A stretch of DNA of 64,000 nucleotides from Caldilineaceae bacterium (GCA_026645575.1 JAPKMW010000049.1:11180-75179); one strand, 5' to 3'. Counted from the first letter of the stretch, positions 19,415 to 29,055 are shown. Made by a program: numbers and translations. The notes: generated from the sequence alone by a model not told the origin.

Positions 19415-21628
19415 ATGCGCAACCGTTTCGTCAACCAAATAAGCACGCTTGGAGTGCTTCTGGCGTTGGTACTGGGCCTGCTCCTGGCGCCGGCGACCGG
19501 CTGGGCGCCCCTGTTCAGCGCTGCCGATAGCCCTATTTACAGTGATACGCTAGCCGCCGGCTGGCAGGATTGGTCCTGGCAAACCACGACCAATGCGGCC
19601 AACACGCAACCAGTTCACAGTGGCAATCAAAGCTATGCTGTCGATCATACAGCGGCTTGGGGGGGCTTTTATCTACGCGCCGAACCGGCGATCAACACAA
19701 CCGGCTTCACCCATCTGCGTTTCTGGCTGCATGGCGGCGTCACGGGCGGCCAACAGATCCGCATTTTGTTAAACGAAGATGAGACCAAGATCAAGCTGGT
19801 GACAGCAACGGCCAACACCTGGACCCAAGTGGATGTACCACTGGCGGAGCTAGGCGCCCCAGCTACCCTCTTCGCCATCTACTGGCAGGATGTCAATGGC
19901 GGCGCCCAATCGGTCTACTACCTGGATGACATTAGCTTGGTCGGCGCCGCCCAACCGCCGGCTGGCGTCACCATTCAGGTCGATGACACCGCCGCCGGCA
20001 CGACCATCGACCCGCGTATTTTGGGGACCAACATGGCGGCCTGGTCAAAACCGCTCTTAACCAATGCCACCTTTATCGCCCGCACCAAGGCGTCCGGCGT
20101 CAGCGTCATTCGCATTCCCGGCGGCAGTTGGAGCAATGGCTATGGCTGGCTCAGTTGTGAGATGGGGCACCATGTTGCCAACGCCGAAAAGTGCCGCGCG
20201 CCGGATCGCCAGGGCGGCTATTTTGACATCTTCTGGGCCGCCACGCCCACCAACTGGATCGACTTTTTGCAAGCGGTCGAGATCGAGGGCATGTATGTGG
20301 TCAACCCCAACGGTACGCCCCAAGAAGCCGCGGCGGCCGTCGCCTTCTTTAACGCGGCGGTGGGTGACGCCACCGTCATCGGCGTCGATGCCCGTGGCAA
20401 AGACTGGCTCACGGCCGGCCACTGGGCGCAACTGCGCGCCGACCGCGGCAACCCGGCGCCGTTAGGCATCAAGCTCTGGGCCGTGGGCAATGAAGTCTAT
20501 GCCGGCACCCAATGCGTCGAGAATGGCTGGGAACCAATGTGGACCTGTGAGGGAACGGAATATGTCAACGGCGCCACGGTCAATAACATCCAGCAAGGCG
20601 GCTATCTGGCTTTTCGCACCGCCATGCGCGCCGTCGATTCGACCATCCTGGTGGGAGCGGTCGGTGATTCGCCAGGGACAAGCTATGGCAACTGGGGCAA
20701 CGAAGTGGTGAGCGCTGCCGGCGCCGTTATGGACTTTTACGATGTCCACGCCTATGCCTATTGGGACATTCCTGCCAACAATCAAATTTTGAGCCATCCG
20801 CAGAGCTTCTGGCCCGGCCTCATGACCGGCGTCCAGCAGACCTTTGCCCAACATGCCAATGGGCGCACCATTCCCATCGCCCTCACCGAATACAACCTGG
20901 GCTTGGAGTTCAAAGACACCAATCGCCAGATGACGCGCGCTGTTAACGGTCTCTTTATGGCCGATAGTGTGGGGCAACTGATCACCAGCGGTTACACAAT
21001 GGCGAACCAGTTCCTGCTTGCCAGCGGCGATCAACCCGAAACCGGCACCGATTTTGGCCTGTTGCGTCCCGATCACAACTGGCAACGCAGTCCGCAATAC
21101 TTTGGTTATTACTTCTGGTCAAAGGTTGGCGAACGCTTGCTGCCGGTTAGCTCTTCCGCTAAGGCGGCAACCGAACTGAGCGTCTATGCCGGACGGCGGG
21201 ATGCCAACACCCTCACCTTGCTGGTCATCAACAAGCAAAATACCGACCGAACCGCCACCATTGACCTGAAAAGCGGCGCAACCATGACCGGCGGCAAGGC
21301 AGACGTCGCACAAGCAACTACCTTGGAGGTGCAGACGATGAGTTTTAACGGCATGGCGGAAAACAATTTGGCGAATGATCTGAGCAATGCGCCCGGCGCC
21401 ACGCTGGTCATCAACGGCGCTGCTTTTACCTACACCTTTGCCCCCTACTCAATAACGCTCTTGCAAGTACAAACAGATGCTGTTGCGGCGCCGACGGCCA
21501 CCCCCACGCCGACCACTACCCCAAGCAGACCAGGACCAACAGCAACTGCCACGGCGACAGCCATTCCGTCACCCGGTGAACCAGCGCCGGGGGGCGATAA
21601 CTGCTATCTGCCGGCAGTGATGAAGTAA
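19415..21628 (+). CDS. secreted glycosidase, GH-A clan (arabinofuranosidase-like), with CBM-like domain
   Basis: A 737-residue exported enzyme. The ATG at 19415 has AGAGGA five bases upstream and starts a normal signal peptide; the longer frame back to 19325 runs through the leader hairpin. Residues about 35-180 form a beta-sandwich carbohydrate-binding-like domain (YSDTLAAGWQDW to YYLDDISLVG). Residues about 190-600 are a TIM barrel of the GH51/GH39 sort, with PRILGTNMAAW, RIPGGSWSNGYGW, the acid/base motif WAVGNEVY (about 353-360) and a nucleophile candidate in LTEYN (about 490). A beta domain follows, then a Pro/Thr linker and the end CYLPAVMK. The likely substrate is plant or microbial polysaccharide. 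The exact family is not certain. Confidence 0.82.
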   Translation: MRNRFVNQISTLGVLLALVLGLLLAPATGWAPLFSAADSPIYSDTLAAGWQDWSWQTTTNAANTQPVHSGNQSYAVDHTAAWGGFYLRAEPAINTTGFTHLRFWLHGGVTGGQQIRILLNEDETKIKLVTATANTWTQVDVPLAELGAPATLFAIYWQDVNGGAQSVYYLDDISLVGAAQPPAGVTIQVDDTAAGTTIDPRILGTNMAAWSKPLLTNATFIARTKASGVSVIRIPGGSWSNGYGWLSCEMGHHVANAEKCRAPDRQGGYFDIFWAATPTNWIDFLQAVEIEGMYVVNPNGTPQEAAAAVAFFNAAVGDATVIGVDARGKDWLTAGHWAQLRADRGNPAPLGIKLWAVGNEVYAGTQCVENGWEPMWTCEGTEYVNGATVNNIQQGGYLAFRTAMRAVDSTILVGAVGDSPGTSYGNWGNEVVSAAGAVMDFYDVHAYAYWDIPANNQILSHPQSFWPGLMTGVQQTFAQHANGRTIPIALTEYNLGLEFKDTNRQMTRAVNGLFMADSVGQLITSGYTMANQFLLASGDQPETGTDFGLLRPDHNWQRSPQYFGYYFWSKVGERLLPVSSSAKAATELSVYAGRRDANTLTLLVINKQNTDRTATIDLKSGATMTGGKADVAQATTLEVQTMSFNGMAENNLANDLSNAPGATLVINGAAFTYTFAPYSITLLQVQTDAVAAPTATPTPTTTPSRPGPTATATATAIPSPGEPAPGGDNCYLPAVMK

Positions 21629-21630
21629 AA

Positions 21631-21693
21631 TTGTAACTACCAAGCTGCGCTCAGCCGGTCCGTGACCGGCTGAGCGCAGCTTGGTAGTTACAA
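21631..21693. terminator. perfect 30-bp hairpin, bidirectional terminator
   Basis: Arms 21631-21660 and 21664-21693 are perfect reverse complements with a three-base loop (CGT), set between the convergent glycosidase and regulator genes. The outer ends supply short T and A runs on both strands. The loop end carries the GCCGGTC..GACCGGC word also seen at 42851-42911. Confidence 0.85.
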
Positions 21694-21700
21694 AATTTCT

Positions 21701-24337
21701 CTAGCTTGCAACTGTCTGGCCCGTGGTTACCGCCAGCGCTACCACCTCCGCCACGGTCATCTGTTGACCGGCTTGCCAGGCCGCCGTATAACTCGCCCGC
21801 GCTAGTGTTTGTTGGGCCATTTGGATCAAGCCGGTAAACTCCGCTTCGTCGGCAGGCGGGAGAAAAGGGGCAAGTTGAGCAAAGCGCGCTTGTGCTGCAC
21901 TGAGGAGGGTGGTCGCCCGCTCGACCTCACCCAGCGCCAGCGCCACGCCCCCCAGCCCGGCCAGTGAACGGGCCACCATGTGTTGATTCTGCAAACTTTG
22001 ACTCAAAGTCAGGGCTTCCTGATAGCGTTCCTGCGCGATGACAAAGGCGCCCTGCCGCCGCGCCACCTGCGCTTGGTGATGACGGAGAATGGCGCAGCCC
22101 TCTTTGTTGCCCAGTTCGGCAAAAATCTGGTACGCCTCGTCATAACAGATCATGGCGTCGGCCAGGTGATTCTGCACCCAGGCTGCTTCGCCCACCAGCG
22201 CCACCGCCCAGGCCACATGCAGGCGAGCATCCAGCCCGCGCCAGAGCGCCAGTACTTCACGAAAATGGGCCTCGGCCACGGCGTAATTGCCGACCAGCAT
22301 TTCCATCTCCCCTTGCAGTTGCAAAGCCTGGATCACCCCTTCGGTCTCACCCAAGGTACGGTAGAGAGCCAGACTTTCGGTCAAAGCGCCGGCCATTTCG
22401 TCACTATACGCCGGCTGGCCGATCATCACCCGCGCCAGGCAGAGGAGCAGATCGGCAACCCGGCTCTGGTTCCCCAACTGGCGATAAAGCGCCAGGCTGG
22501 CGCGGAAGTGGTCAATCGTCGGCTGTTGGCGGTGTAAATCATATTCCAGCCACCCGGCCTCCCGCTGGGCATGAGCAAGACCGGCCTGATCTTGCTGTAC
22601 ACCATAAATGGTCAGACTTTCGGCCATGAGCATCTGAGCGACCGTGTAATCAGCCTGGCGGCGGGCAAGATTGGCGGCCATCAACAAAACCGCGGCCCGT
22701 GTGGCGGTTGGCGCCGGATTAACGGCCAGCACTTGCTCGAACCAGCGGCGCGCCTCGTAATCATGACCACGGATGGCCCAAAATTTGCCCAAACCGGCGG
22801 CCAGCGCCAGCGCTAACGGCGGTTCCTGCTGGAGACTCCAGGTCAGCGCCGCCCGCAAATTGTCATGCTCGGCGGCCAGTTGATCCAACCAGGCTTTTTT
22901 CGCCGTTTCCAGCAGCGTTTGCGGCGTTTCCTGGGTCAAGGCCAAATAGTATACAGCATGGCTGCGCCGCTGCGCATTCGCTTCCCCGGCGGCGGTCAGT
23001 TGCTCACCAGCGTAAGCCGCCAATGTGGTCAACAAGGTAAAGCGCTCTTGTTGACCCGAAGTTGCGCCAATGATGGTTGGGGTGGCGGCCTGTTGTTGCA
23101 CCAAACTCTTGCGCACCAGTGTGCGTAGGCCGAGGAGAAGCTGGTCGGCGCTTTCATGCGGCGTAGCGCGCTGATTGGCTCCTTGCAAGACGGCGGCTAG
23201 TGCGTCCACCGTACAGCCGCCGGCAAAGACCCCCAAGGTGCGAAAGAGCCATTGTTCCCGTTCGTCCAACAGGGCATAGCTGCGATGGATGGCGTTGCGC
23301 AAGGTGCGTTGATGCGCCGGCAGATCGCGTGGCCCATCGGCCAGCAGATCGAGCGCATGATCCTGTAACTGGGCCAGCACCTGGGCAGGCGTCAAGAGTT
23401 CCAATTGGGCGGCGACCAGTTCAATCGCCAGCGGCAGACAATCCAGCCGCAGACAGATCGCCGTGACAATGGCGGCCTGGGTGCGGGTGTCAAAATCGGG
23501 GTCAATGGCCTGCGCACGCTGAAAAAAGAGTTCTACCGCTGCTGCCGGACTGAGGGGCTGCACCCGTTGCCGTTGTTCGGTGCGCAGCCGCAACGGTTCC
23601 TGGCTAGTCACCAGCACGCGCAACCCTGGACATTCACCCAACAAGTCGGCCACCATGGGCGCCGCTGCGCTCACCTGCTCAAAGTTATCCAGCACCAACA
23701 GCGTGCTTTTGCGGCGCAAATGCTCGATCAAGCGGGTGCGCGGCGTTTTGTGGTCGCTTTCCGTCAAGCCAACACCGGCGACAATCGCGACCAGTACATG
23801 TTCCGGGTCGGTGACGACGGCCAGGGGGACAAAATGTGCGCCATCCAGAAAGAGGGGTTGCACCTTGGCCGCCACCGTCATCGCCAGTTGGGTTTTGCCG
23901 ACCCCGGGCGGGCCAATCAACGTTAAGAGCCGCCCTGGCGCCTCCATAATCCGCTTGCTGATCACCGCTACATCTTCTTCGCGTCCAATCAAGGGGAGCA
24001 AGGTGGCCGGCAGAGTAGATTCACTCGCCATCACAACTTCCTGCACCACTGTGCGCACCTCGCGTTGGGCCACCACCAGGGTCGGCGGGCGTTCACCACG
24101 GGCGCCGGCGGCCAGTTCAAGCAACCGTTGCGCCAGGCGCGGTTCATCCTCCAGCGCCAGAGCAGGCAGAAATTTCTCAACTACCATCGCCACATCGGGC
24201 AGCCGCTCATCTTTTTCCAGGCGCGAAATCTGTGCCACGCTAAAGCCGACAATGACCGCCAATTCGCCTTGGGTCAGCCCGGCGCGCCGGCGTAATTGCC
24301 GAAGAAATTCACCAAAGGTCGGTGCGGATAAATTCAT
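21701..24337 (-). CDS. XRE-type HTH / NB-ARC ATPase / TPR regulator
   Basis: An 878-residue cytoplasmic regulator of STAND type. Residues about 5-60 are an XRE helix-turn-helix (FGEFLRQLRRRAGLTQGELA, then ISRLEKDERLPD). Residues about 110-400 are an NB-ARC ATPase: Walker A LIGPPGVGKTQLA, Walker B STLLVLDNFEQV, sensor VLVTSQEPLRL and GLPLALELVAA-like LDCLPLAIELVA. The remainder is TPR repeats (for example AAGLGKFWAIRGHDYEARRW). Such proteins usually switch on with a ligand bound by the TPRs. GGGAAAGAG precedes the ATG at 24337, better than the frame start at 24364. Its position between the two secreted-protein genes, and the inverted repeat upstream, suggest local or self control. Confidence 0.9.
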   Translation of the reverse strand: MNLSAPTFGEFLRQLRRRAGLTQGELAVIVGFSVAQISRLEKDERLPDVAMVVEKFLPALALEDEPRLAQRLLELAAGARGERPPTLVVAQREVRTVVQEVVMASESTLPATLLPLIGREEDVAVISKRIMEAPGRLLTLIGPPGVGKTQLAMTVAAKVQPLFLDGAHFVPLAVVTDPEHVLVAIVAGVGLTESDHKTPRTRLIEHLRRKSTLLVLDNFEQVSAAAPMVADLLGECPGLRVLVTSQEPLRLRTEQRQRVQPLSPAAAVELFFQRAQAIDPDFDTRTQAAIVTAICLRLDCLPLAIELVAAQLELLTPAQVLAQLQDHALDLLADGPRDLPAHQRTLRNAIHRSYALLDEREQWLFRTLGVFAGGCTVDALAAVLQGANQRATPHESADQLLLGLRTLVRKSLVQQQAATPTIIGATSGQQERFTLLTTLAAYAGEQLTAAGEANAQRRSHAVYYLALTQETPQTLLETAKKAWLDQLAAEHDNLRAALTWSLQQEPPLALALAAGLGKFWAIRGHDYEARRWFEQVLAVNPAPTATRAAVLLMAANLARRQADYTVAQMLMAESLTIYGVQQDQAGLAHAQREAGWLEYDLHRQQPTIDHFRASLALYRQLGNQSRVADLLLCLARVMIGQPAYSDEMAGALTESLALYRTLGETEGVIQALQLQGEMEMLVGNYAVAEAHFREVLALWRGLDARLHVAWAVALVGEAAWVQNHLADAMICYDEAYQIFAELGNKEGCAILRHHQAQVARRQGAFVIAQERYQEALTLSQSLQNQHMVARSLAGLGGVALALGEVERATTLLSAAQARFAQLAPFLPPADEAEFTGLIQMAQQTLARASYTAAWQAGQQMTVAEVVALAVTTGQTVAS

Positions 24338-24401
24338 GCAAGACTCTTTCCCTATTTCAGTCATGTCAATGGGAGGGTACTCATTATATACCGCAATAGC
24401 T

Positions 24402-24455
24402 CATAGATGATAACCAGTTACCCGTGTATAGGCTTGTTCACTTCTATCATCTATG
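24402..24455. promoter_or_regulatory. inverted repeat CATAGATGATA upstream of regulator
   Basis: CATAGATGATA (24402-24412) and TATCATCTATG (24445-24455) are perfect 11-bp inverted copies 32 bases apart, 65 to 118 bases before the regulator ATG. The arrangement suits two half-sites for a dimeric HTH protein, or a looping operator. Which protein binds is unknown. Confidence 0.45.
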
Positions 24456-24524
24456 GCTTTGCTCAGTATACCATCAACTGATCCCTGCTAACATTAACCT
24501 TCTCTGTCAACTATGAACGCAGCA

Positions 24525-24580
24525 TTTGTCAAATTTTTGGTAAAAAAACGGTGGCAACGGTTTGCGCTGTCAAGTATGCT
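24525..24580 (+). promoter_or_regulatory. tandem TTTGNNAAA boxes and -10-like TATGCT (copy B)
   Basis: TTTGTCAAA (24525-24533) and TTTGGTAAA (24536-24544) start 11 bases apart, in the opposite order to the copy at 19240, with TATGCT at 24575-24580. The distance from the conserved AAATTTTTG to TATGCT is identical in both copies. It lies 228 bases before the metalloprotease ATG. The remaining sequence to the ATG holds only a weak, low-complexity frame (24551-24811). Confidence 0.5.
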
Positions 24581-24807
24581 ATGGCTATGACGCACTATAT
24601 TCAACGAACCGTAACCATTACGATTATTGAGACCTTGACATTGATCTGGGTTTGCACCAATCATGACGACGCAGCGACGACAAGGGATGCGCTGACGACG
24701 GCAGCCCCATTGGCCGCCTGTTCGATCAATCGCATTACATCAACGGTAAACACAACCTTGTTGCCTGCCCCGACAACGTTACCTGCCCCCGCAAAGGAAG
24801 AACAGAA

Positions 24808-27800
24808 ATGAAACGCATAAAGAACAGTTTGATCATCCCTAGCCTATTATTGCTCACTCTTGCCCTCTCTAATGCACCGCTCCTCTGGGCTGCACCCCAA
24901 AATATTGTAGTCGGTGACGGTACGCCGGAAAGTTGTAACAATAACACGCTCGGCGCCGCCTTGACGGCTGAGGGGGTTGTCACCTTCAACTGCGGCCCCA
25001 ATCCGCATACGATTGTGGCCGACACTTATGTCATCAACCATGCCATCACGATTGCGGGCGCTGATCTTATCACCCTGGATGGTGAAAATTTGCGTCAGCT
25101 TTTTATCGTCCAAAGCGGCGCTGCACTAACACTCGAACATTTGACCTTGACCCAGGGCAACTGGGCCGGCAATGGCGGGGCCATTGCCAACTATGGTACG
25201 CTGACCCTGAATTATACCACCGTGCGCGACAGTCGGGCCGAAGGCGAAAATGCCATCGGTGGCGCCATCTTTACGGAAGGGGGTGTTGTCACGCTCAATG
25301 ATAGTCAGTTGCTCAACAACCGGGCGACGGCTGCCGGGGCCGGCCTGGCCAACCGCGGCGGGAGCGTGACCCTAGATCATAGCACAGTGCGCGGCAATGA
25401 AGCAGCGGATTACGCCGGCATTGACAGCAGCGGCACGACGATTGTCCGCAACAGCACCATTGCCGAGAATATTGCCACCAGCAACTATGGCGGCGGCATC
25501 GGCATTCAGGGCGGTTCCTTGACGCTGCAAGATTCTACTGTCTCTGCCAATCGCGCCCCACAGTCGATTGGCGGCGGCATTGCGGCCATCGGCGGTGTGA
25601 CCTTGATTGAAAGGACGCAGATCGCCGATAATGTCGGGGCCTGGGGCGGCGGCGGCCTCTATGTCAACCCCAACTTTGATGCCAACGTCACCGTGCGCGA
25701 CAGCATCATCACGCGCAACACGACCACCGCACAAGAGCCGCCGATCAGCAACCCGAATGTCTTTGGCGGCGGCGTCTATGGCAGCCGCAACCTGACGCTG
25801 GAACGAGTTACGGTAAGCGGGAATGTTGCCGGGGTCGGCGGCGGTCTTTTCTACTATCAAAATACCGGCGCCTTGACTGTGCGCGACAGCACCATCAGCG
25901 GCAATGTTGCCACCACCGGCGGCGGTGGCCTTTGGTTGAGCGGCAGCAGCCACATATTGACGAACGTGACGGTCAGCAACAACGCCGCGCAAAACGCTTA
26001 TGGCGGCGGTCTCGTCAATGATGGCGTGACTCAGGTTGAAAGCGCGACCTTCTACGGCAACGCCGCGGCGGCTGGTGACAACGTGGTCAACCGGGGACAA
26101 CTGACGCTGCACAACACGATCCTGACGGCGCCGGCCCGCGCCGGCGTGAACTGCGGCGGTGACGCGCCGGTGGCAATCGCCTCTGCCGGCTATAACTTGG
26201 TCAGTGATGAAAGTTGCGCCCTTACCGCAACCGGTGATCAGCAAGGGGTTCATGCCTTGTTGGGGCCATTGGCTGATAACGGCGGCTCTACCCAAACCCA
26301 TTTGCCCCAGCCCGGCAGTCCGACCATTGATAAAGGCGACAATTGCCCGACCACCGACCAGCGCGGCTTTGCCCGCCCCGCCGGCGCAGCCTGCGACATT
26401 GGCGCGGTAGAAACAGACGCTGAGCCGTCTGCACCAACCGCTACACCAACAGTAATGCCCACGGCCACCCCCACCACCCCACCAACAAATACCCCCTTTC
26501 CCATCACGCCCATTCCCACGCTTGTGACCAACTACGCGCTGACCGCCGTTGAGGTAACGCAGGGTATTCAGGATCTGCAAAACAGCGTGCCTTTGATTCG
26601 TGGCAAAGCAGCTTGGGTGCGCGCCCACGTCAAGCGCACCACCGGCAATCATGCCCCCGCCGTGAGCGCCCAACTATGGCGGATTGTCAACGGCGCCCGC
26701 AACGGCGATCCGATCTATCCGTCGAACCCCAGCGGCAAATTGATTCCCCTCAACGCTCCCAACCGCAGTCAGCTGAACGACGCGTTCTACTTCCCTGTAC
26801 CGGCCGCTTGGCTCAACGCGTCCACCTTGCAGGTTGAAGTGGAAGTTAACCCGCAGGTGTTAAATCAGTGCAACCTGCCCCGCCCCTTCTGCCTCTTCTA
26901 CTGGTGGCGCCTGGTCGATGAAACGAATTATAGTGACAATATCCTGCGCTCGGCGCTGCTTAACCTCCAAAGTGTGCCGCCCCTGCGTCTGCAACTCTAC
27001 AATGTGGTCTATAGCAAAAAGGTCGGCAACACGACGAATTGGTACAGAGCCAACAACACCCAACTTTTCGAGATTGAAGATTGGTTGCGCCGCGCCTATC
27101 CAATTGCGGCGCTCAATTCCCGGCGCAGTGAGACCACCTTGGCTGAAGCCGGTATCTACCGCTGGGTAAAAGATGGTGAGGGCAAGGATGTCTACCAATT
27201 GCAAGCTGGTCTGGTTAACCAGCGGCTTGAATTAGTGCGCAACATTGACCAGGCATTCAACCCCGCCTTTAGCCGCCAGGCGCGCTACTATGGCGTGGTG
27301 ACAGACGCGTCGGGTGACTTTTTGCGTGGCTTGGGCGGCGGCTTCATCGCCTCCGGCCCGACCGGCAATGTCACCGGCACAAGTTGGGCCTGGTGGGACA
27401 CCGATAGCGGCAGCTATGGCGATTGGTACGCCGGTCATGAGATCGGCCACACCTGGAATCGCTGGCATCCGGTGGCGGGGGGCTATGTCAACAAGGAGAA
27501 CCCAGGCTGCGGTCACAGTCGCGATGATACAAACTACCCCTATCCCAACGCGGTCATTGGTGGCAAGAACCAGTTTATTCCTATTGGTATTGGTAACTTT
27601 CCCCAATGGTTGATTCTGCCGCCGGACCGCTACTATGGCTTTGACATTTTCCTGCGCGGGCCGGTGATCTATGGCCCAGACTGGACGGATATGATGTCCT
27701 ATTGTGACAAACAGTGGATCTCGGACTACACCTATAACGCCATCCGCGCCCAGATGCAAAGCGAGGGATTGGTGCAAGCGGCGCAAGCAATGGGGTCGGC

Positions 27801-29055
27801 GGGCGAGTATGCGATGATTCAAGGCTCCTTTACCCAGGACCTGACCGCCGCCACGCTCGACACAATTCTGCACCTACCCAGTCCGGTTGGTCAGCCGCTG
27901 CCGGAACCAGGCGCCTTTGCTATCCATCTGCGCGACGCCAACAACCTGCTGGCCAGCTATCCATTCACCCCGACCGTTTACGAAGACGCCGCTGACACCC
28001 ATGCCTATTATATCAATGTCGCCGTGCCGTATCCGACCGGCGTCCAGAAGATCGAAGTGCGCAAGGGTAACTTGTTGCTGGATAGCCGCACCGTCACCGC
28101 TCATGCGCCGAATGTCACGGTTATCACGCCGAATGGTGGGGAGACGGTTGGGGAGGCGGGCGTCACGGCGACGTGGTCAATGAGCGATGCTGATGGCGAT
28201 TCCCTGTCGGCAACGGTACTCTTTAGCCCAGATAATGGGCAAAGCTGGCAGACGCTGGCGGTTAACATCACCGATACGCAAGTCGCCTTGTCCTATGCGG
28301 CCCTGCCGGGAACGACTCAAGGTCGTATTCGCGTGTTGGTGACGGATGGGGTCAACACCGCGCAAGCGGAGTCGGCTGCCGCCTTCACCGTTGCCCAACA
28401 TGCGCCCCAAGCTGCTATCCTCGCGCCGGCAGCCGACGCCACCTTTGTGGTGAGCCAAACGGTGCTGTTGCACGGCAGCGGTTACGATGTGGAGGATGGT
28501 CTGTTATCTGGTAGCGCCTTTGTCTGGCAGTCGGATCGCGATGGGATGCTGGGGACGGGGAGCGAACTAGCCATCAACACGCTCTCAGTGGGAACGCACG
28601 TCATCACCCTGCGCGTCACTGATAGCGACAACCAGACGACGACCGCCAACCGCACAATCATAGTGGGGGCGGATCTGACCACGGCGCCCGCCATCCTGGC
28701 GGTGGCGCCCCAGACGATCCAGTTCAGCGCCATTGTTGGCTCGACGGCCCAGCCGACCCTCACCCTGGCGCTGCGCGACAGCAATGCCGCTACTGGTGTA
28801 ACAACACCGTTGACCTGGAATGCCACCACCGACGCCCCCTGGCTCACCCTCGGCCAGAGCAGCGGCAGCACCCCCAGCGATATTCGCCTGAGCGCTGCCC
28901 CCGTTGGCTTGCCCGTCGGCATCTACACCACAACGGTGACGGTGACAGCCGCGAATGGCAATCGCCAATCTGTACCGGTGCAACTGGATGTCTTGCCGGT
29001 CAGCGTCGCGCCGTCTACCGGAACTGCACTTTACCTGCCGTTAATTCGGCGGTAA
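24808..29055 (+). CDS. secreted beta-helix / metzincin-like metalloprotease fusion
   Basis: A 1415-residue exported protein; AAGGAAG precedes the ATG. A signal peptide (about 1-29) is followed by a right-handed parallel beta-helix (about 35-510) with many GGG(L/I) turns and NSTI/DST repeats, closing with a choice-of-anchor pattern (DQRGFARPAGAACDIGAVE). A Pro/Thr linker (about 545-565) leads to a protease region: HEIGHTWNRWH at about 877-887 fits HEXXHXXGXXH except Asn for Gly, and DMMSYC near 961 looks like the Met-turn. Ig-like or cadherin-like modules (about 1100-1290) and a BACON-like C-terminal domain follow. The last residues are LYLPLIRR. Protease activity is inferred from the motif. 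Confidence 0.83.
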   Translation: MKRIKNSLIIPSLLLLTLALSNAPLLWAAPQNIVVGDGTPESCNNNTLGAALTAEGVVTFNCGPNPHTIVADTYVINHAITIAGADLITLDGENLRQLFIVQSGAALTLEHLTLTQGNWAGNGGAIANYGTLTLNYTTVRDSRAEGENAIGGAIFTEGGVVTLNDSQLLNNRATAAGAGLANRGGSVTLDHSTVRGNEAADYAGIDSSGTTIVRNSTIAENIATSNYGGGIGIQGGSLTLQDSTVSANRAPQSIGGGIAAIGGVTLIERTQIADNVGAWGGGGLYVNPNFDANVTVRDSIITRNTTTAQEPPISNPNVFGGGVYGSRNLTLERVTVSGNVAGVGGGLFYYQNTGALTVRDSTISGNVATTGGGGLWLSGSSHILTNVTVSNNAAQNAYGGGLVNDGVTQVESATFYGNAAAAGDNVVNRGQLTLHNTILTAPARAGVNCGGDAPVAIASAGYNLVSDESCALTATGDQQGVHALLGPLADNGGSTQTHLPQPGSPTIDKGDNCPTTDQRGFARPAGAACDIGAVETDAEPSAPTATPTVMPTATPTTPPTNTPFPITPIPTLVTNYALTAVEVTQGIQDLQNSVPLIRGKAAWVRAHVKRTTGNHAPAVSAQLWRIVNGARNGDPIYPSNPSGKLIPLNAPNRSQLNDAFYFPVPAAWLNASTLQVEVEVNPQVLNQCNLPRPFCLFYWWRLVDETNYSDNILRSALLNLQSVPPLRLQLYNVVYSKKVGNTTNWYRANNTQLFEIEDWLRRAYPIAALNSRRSETTLAEAGIYRWVKDGEGKDVYQLQAGLVNQRLELVRNIDQAFNPAFSRQARYYGVVTDASGDFLRGLGGGFIASGPTGNVTGTSWAWWDTDSGSYGDWYAGHEIGHTWNRWHPVAGGYVNKENPGCGHSRDDTNYPYPNAVIGGKNQFIPIGIGNFPQWLILPPDRYYGFDIFLRGPVIYGPDWTDMMSYCDKQWISDYTYNAIRAQMQSEGLVQAAQAMGSAGEYAMIQGSFTQDLTAATLDTILHLPSPVGQPLPEPGAFAIHLRDANNLLASYPFTPTVYEDAADTHAYYINVAVPYPTGVQKIEVRKGNLLLDSRTVTAHAPNVTVITPNGGETVGEAGVTATWSMSDADGDSLSATVLFSPDNGQSWQTLAVNITDTQVALSYAALPGTTQGRIRVLVTDGVNTAQAESAAAFTVAQHAPQAAILAPAADATFVVSQTVLLHGSGYDVEDGLLSGSAFVWQSDRDGMLGTGSELAINTLSVGTHVITLRVTDSDNQTTTANRTIIVGADLTTAPAILAVAPQTIQFSAIVGSTAQPTLTLALRDSNAATGVTTPLTWNATTDAPWLTLGQSSGSTPSDIRLSAAPVGLPVGIYTTTVTVTAANGNRQSVPVQLDVLPVSVAPSTGTALYLPLIRR

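Noticed and set aside
20462..21097. 211-codon frame antisense to the glycosidase
   Set aside because: Antisense of a gene with a clear signal peptide and catalytic motifs; no ribosome-binding site.
24552..24566. TGGCAACGGTTTGC as a sigma-54 promoter
   Set aside because: The GG-GC spacing is one base short, the sister element at 19240 lacks it, and no sigma-54 activator is in the window.
24551..24811. Short Thr-rich frame just before the metalloprotease gene, reminiscent of an amino-acid leader peptide
   Set aside because: No ribosome-binding site, no attenuator hairpins, and the downstream gene is not biosynthetic; the overlap with the ATG is likely chance.
25372..26673. 433-codon frame antisense to the beta-helix region
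   Set aside because: It mirrors the repetitive Gly/Ala-rich beta-helix codons of the gene at 24808; the sense strand has the signal peptide, domains and ribosome-binding site.
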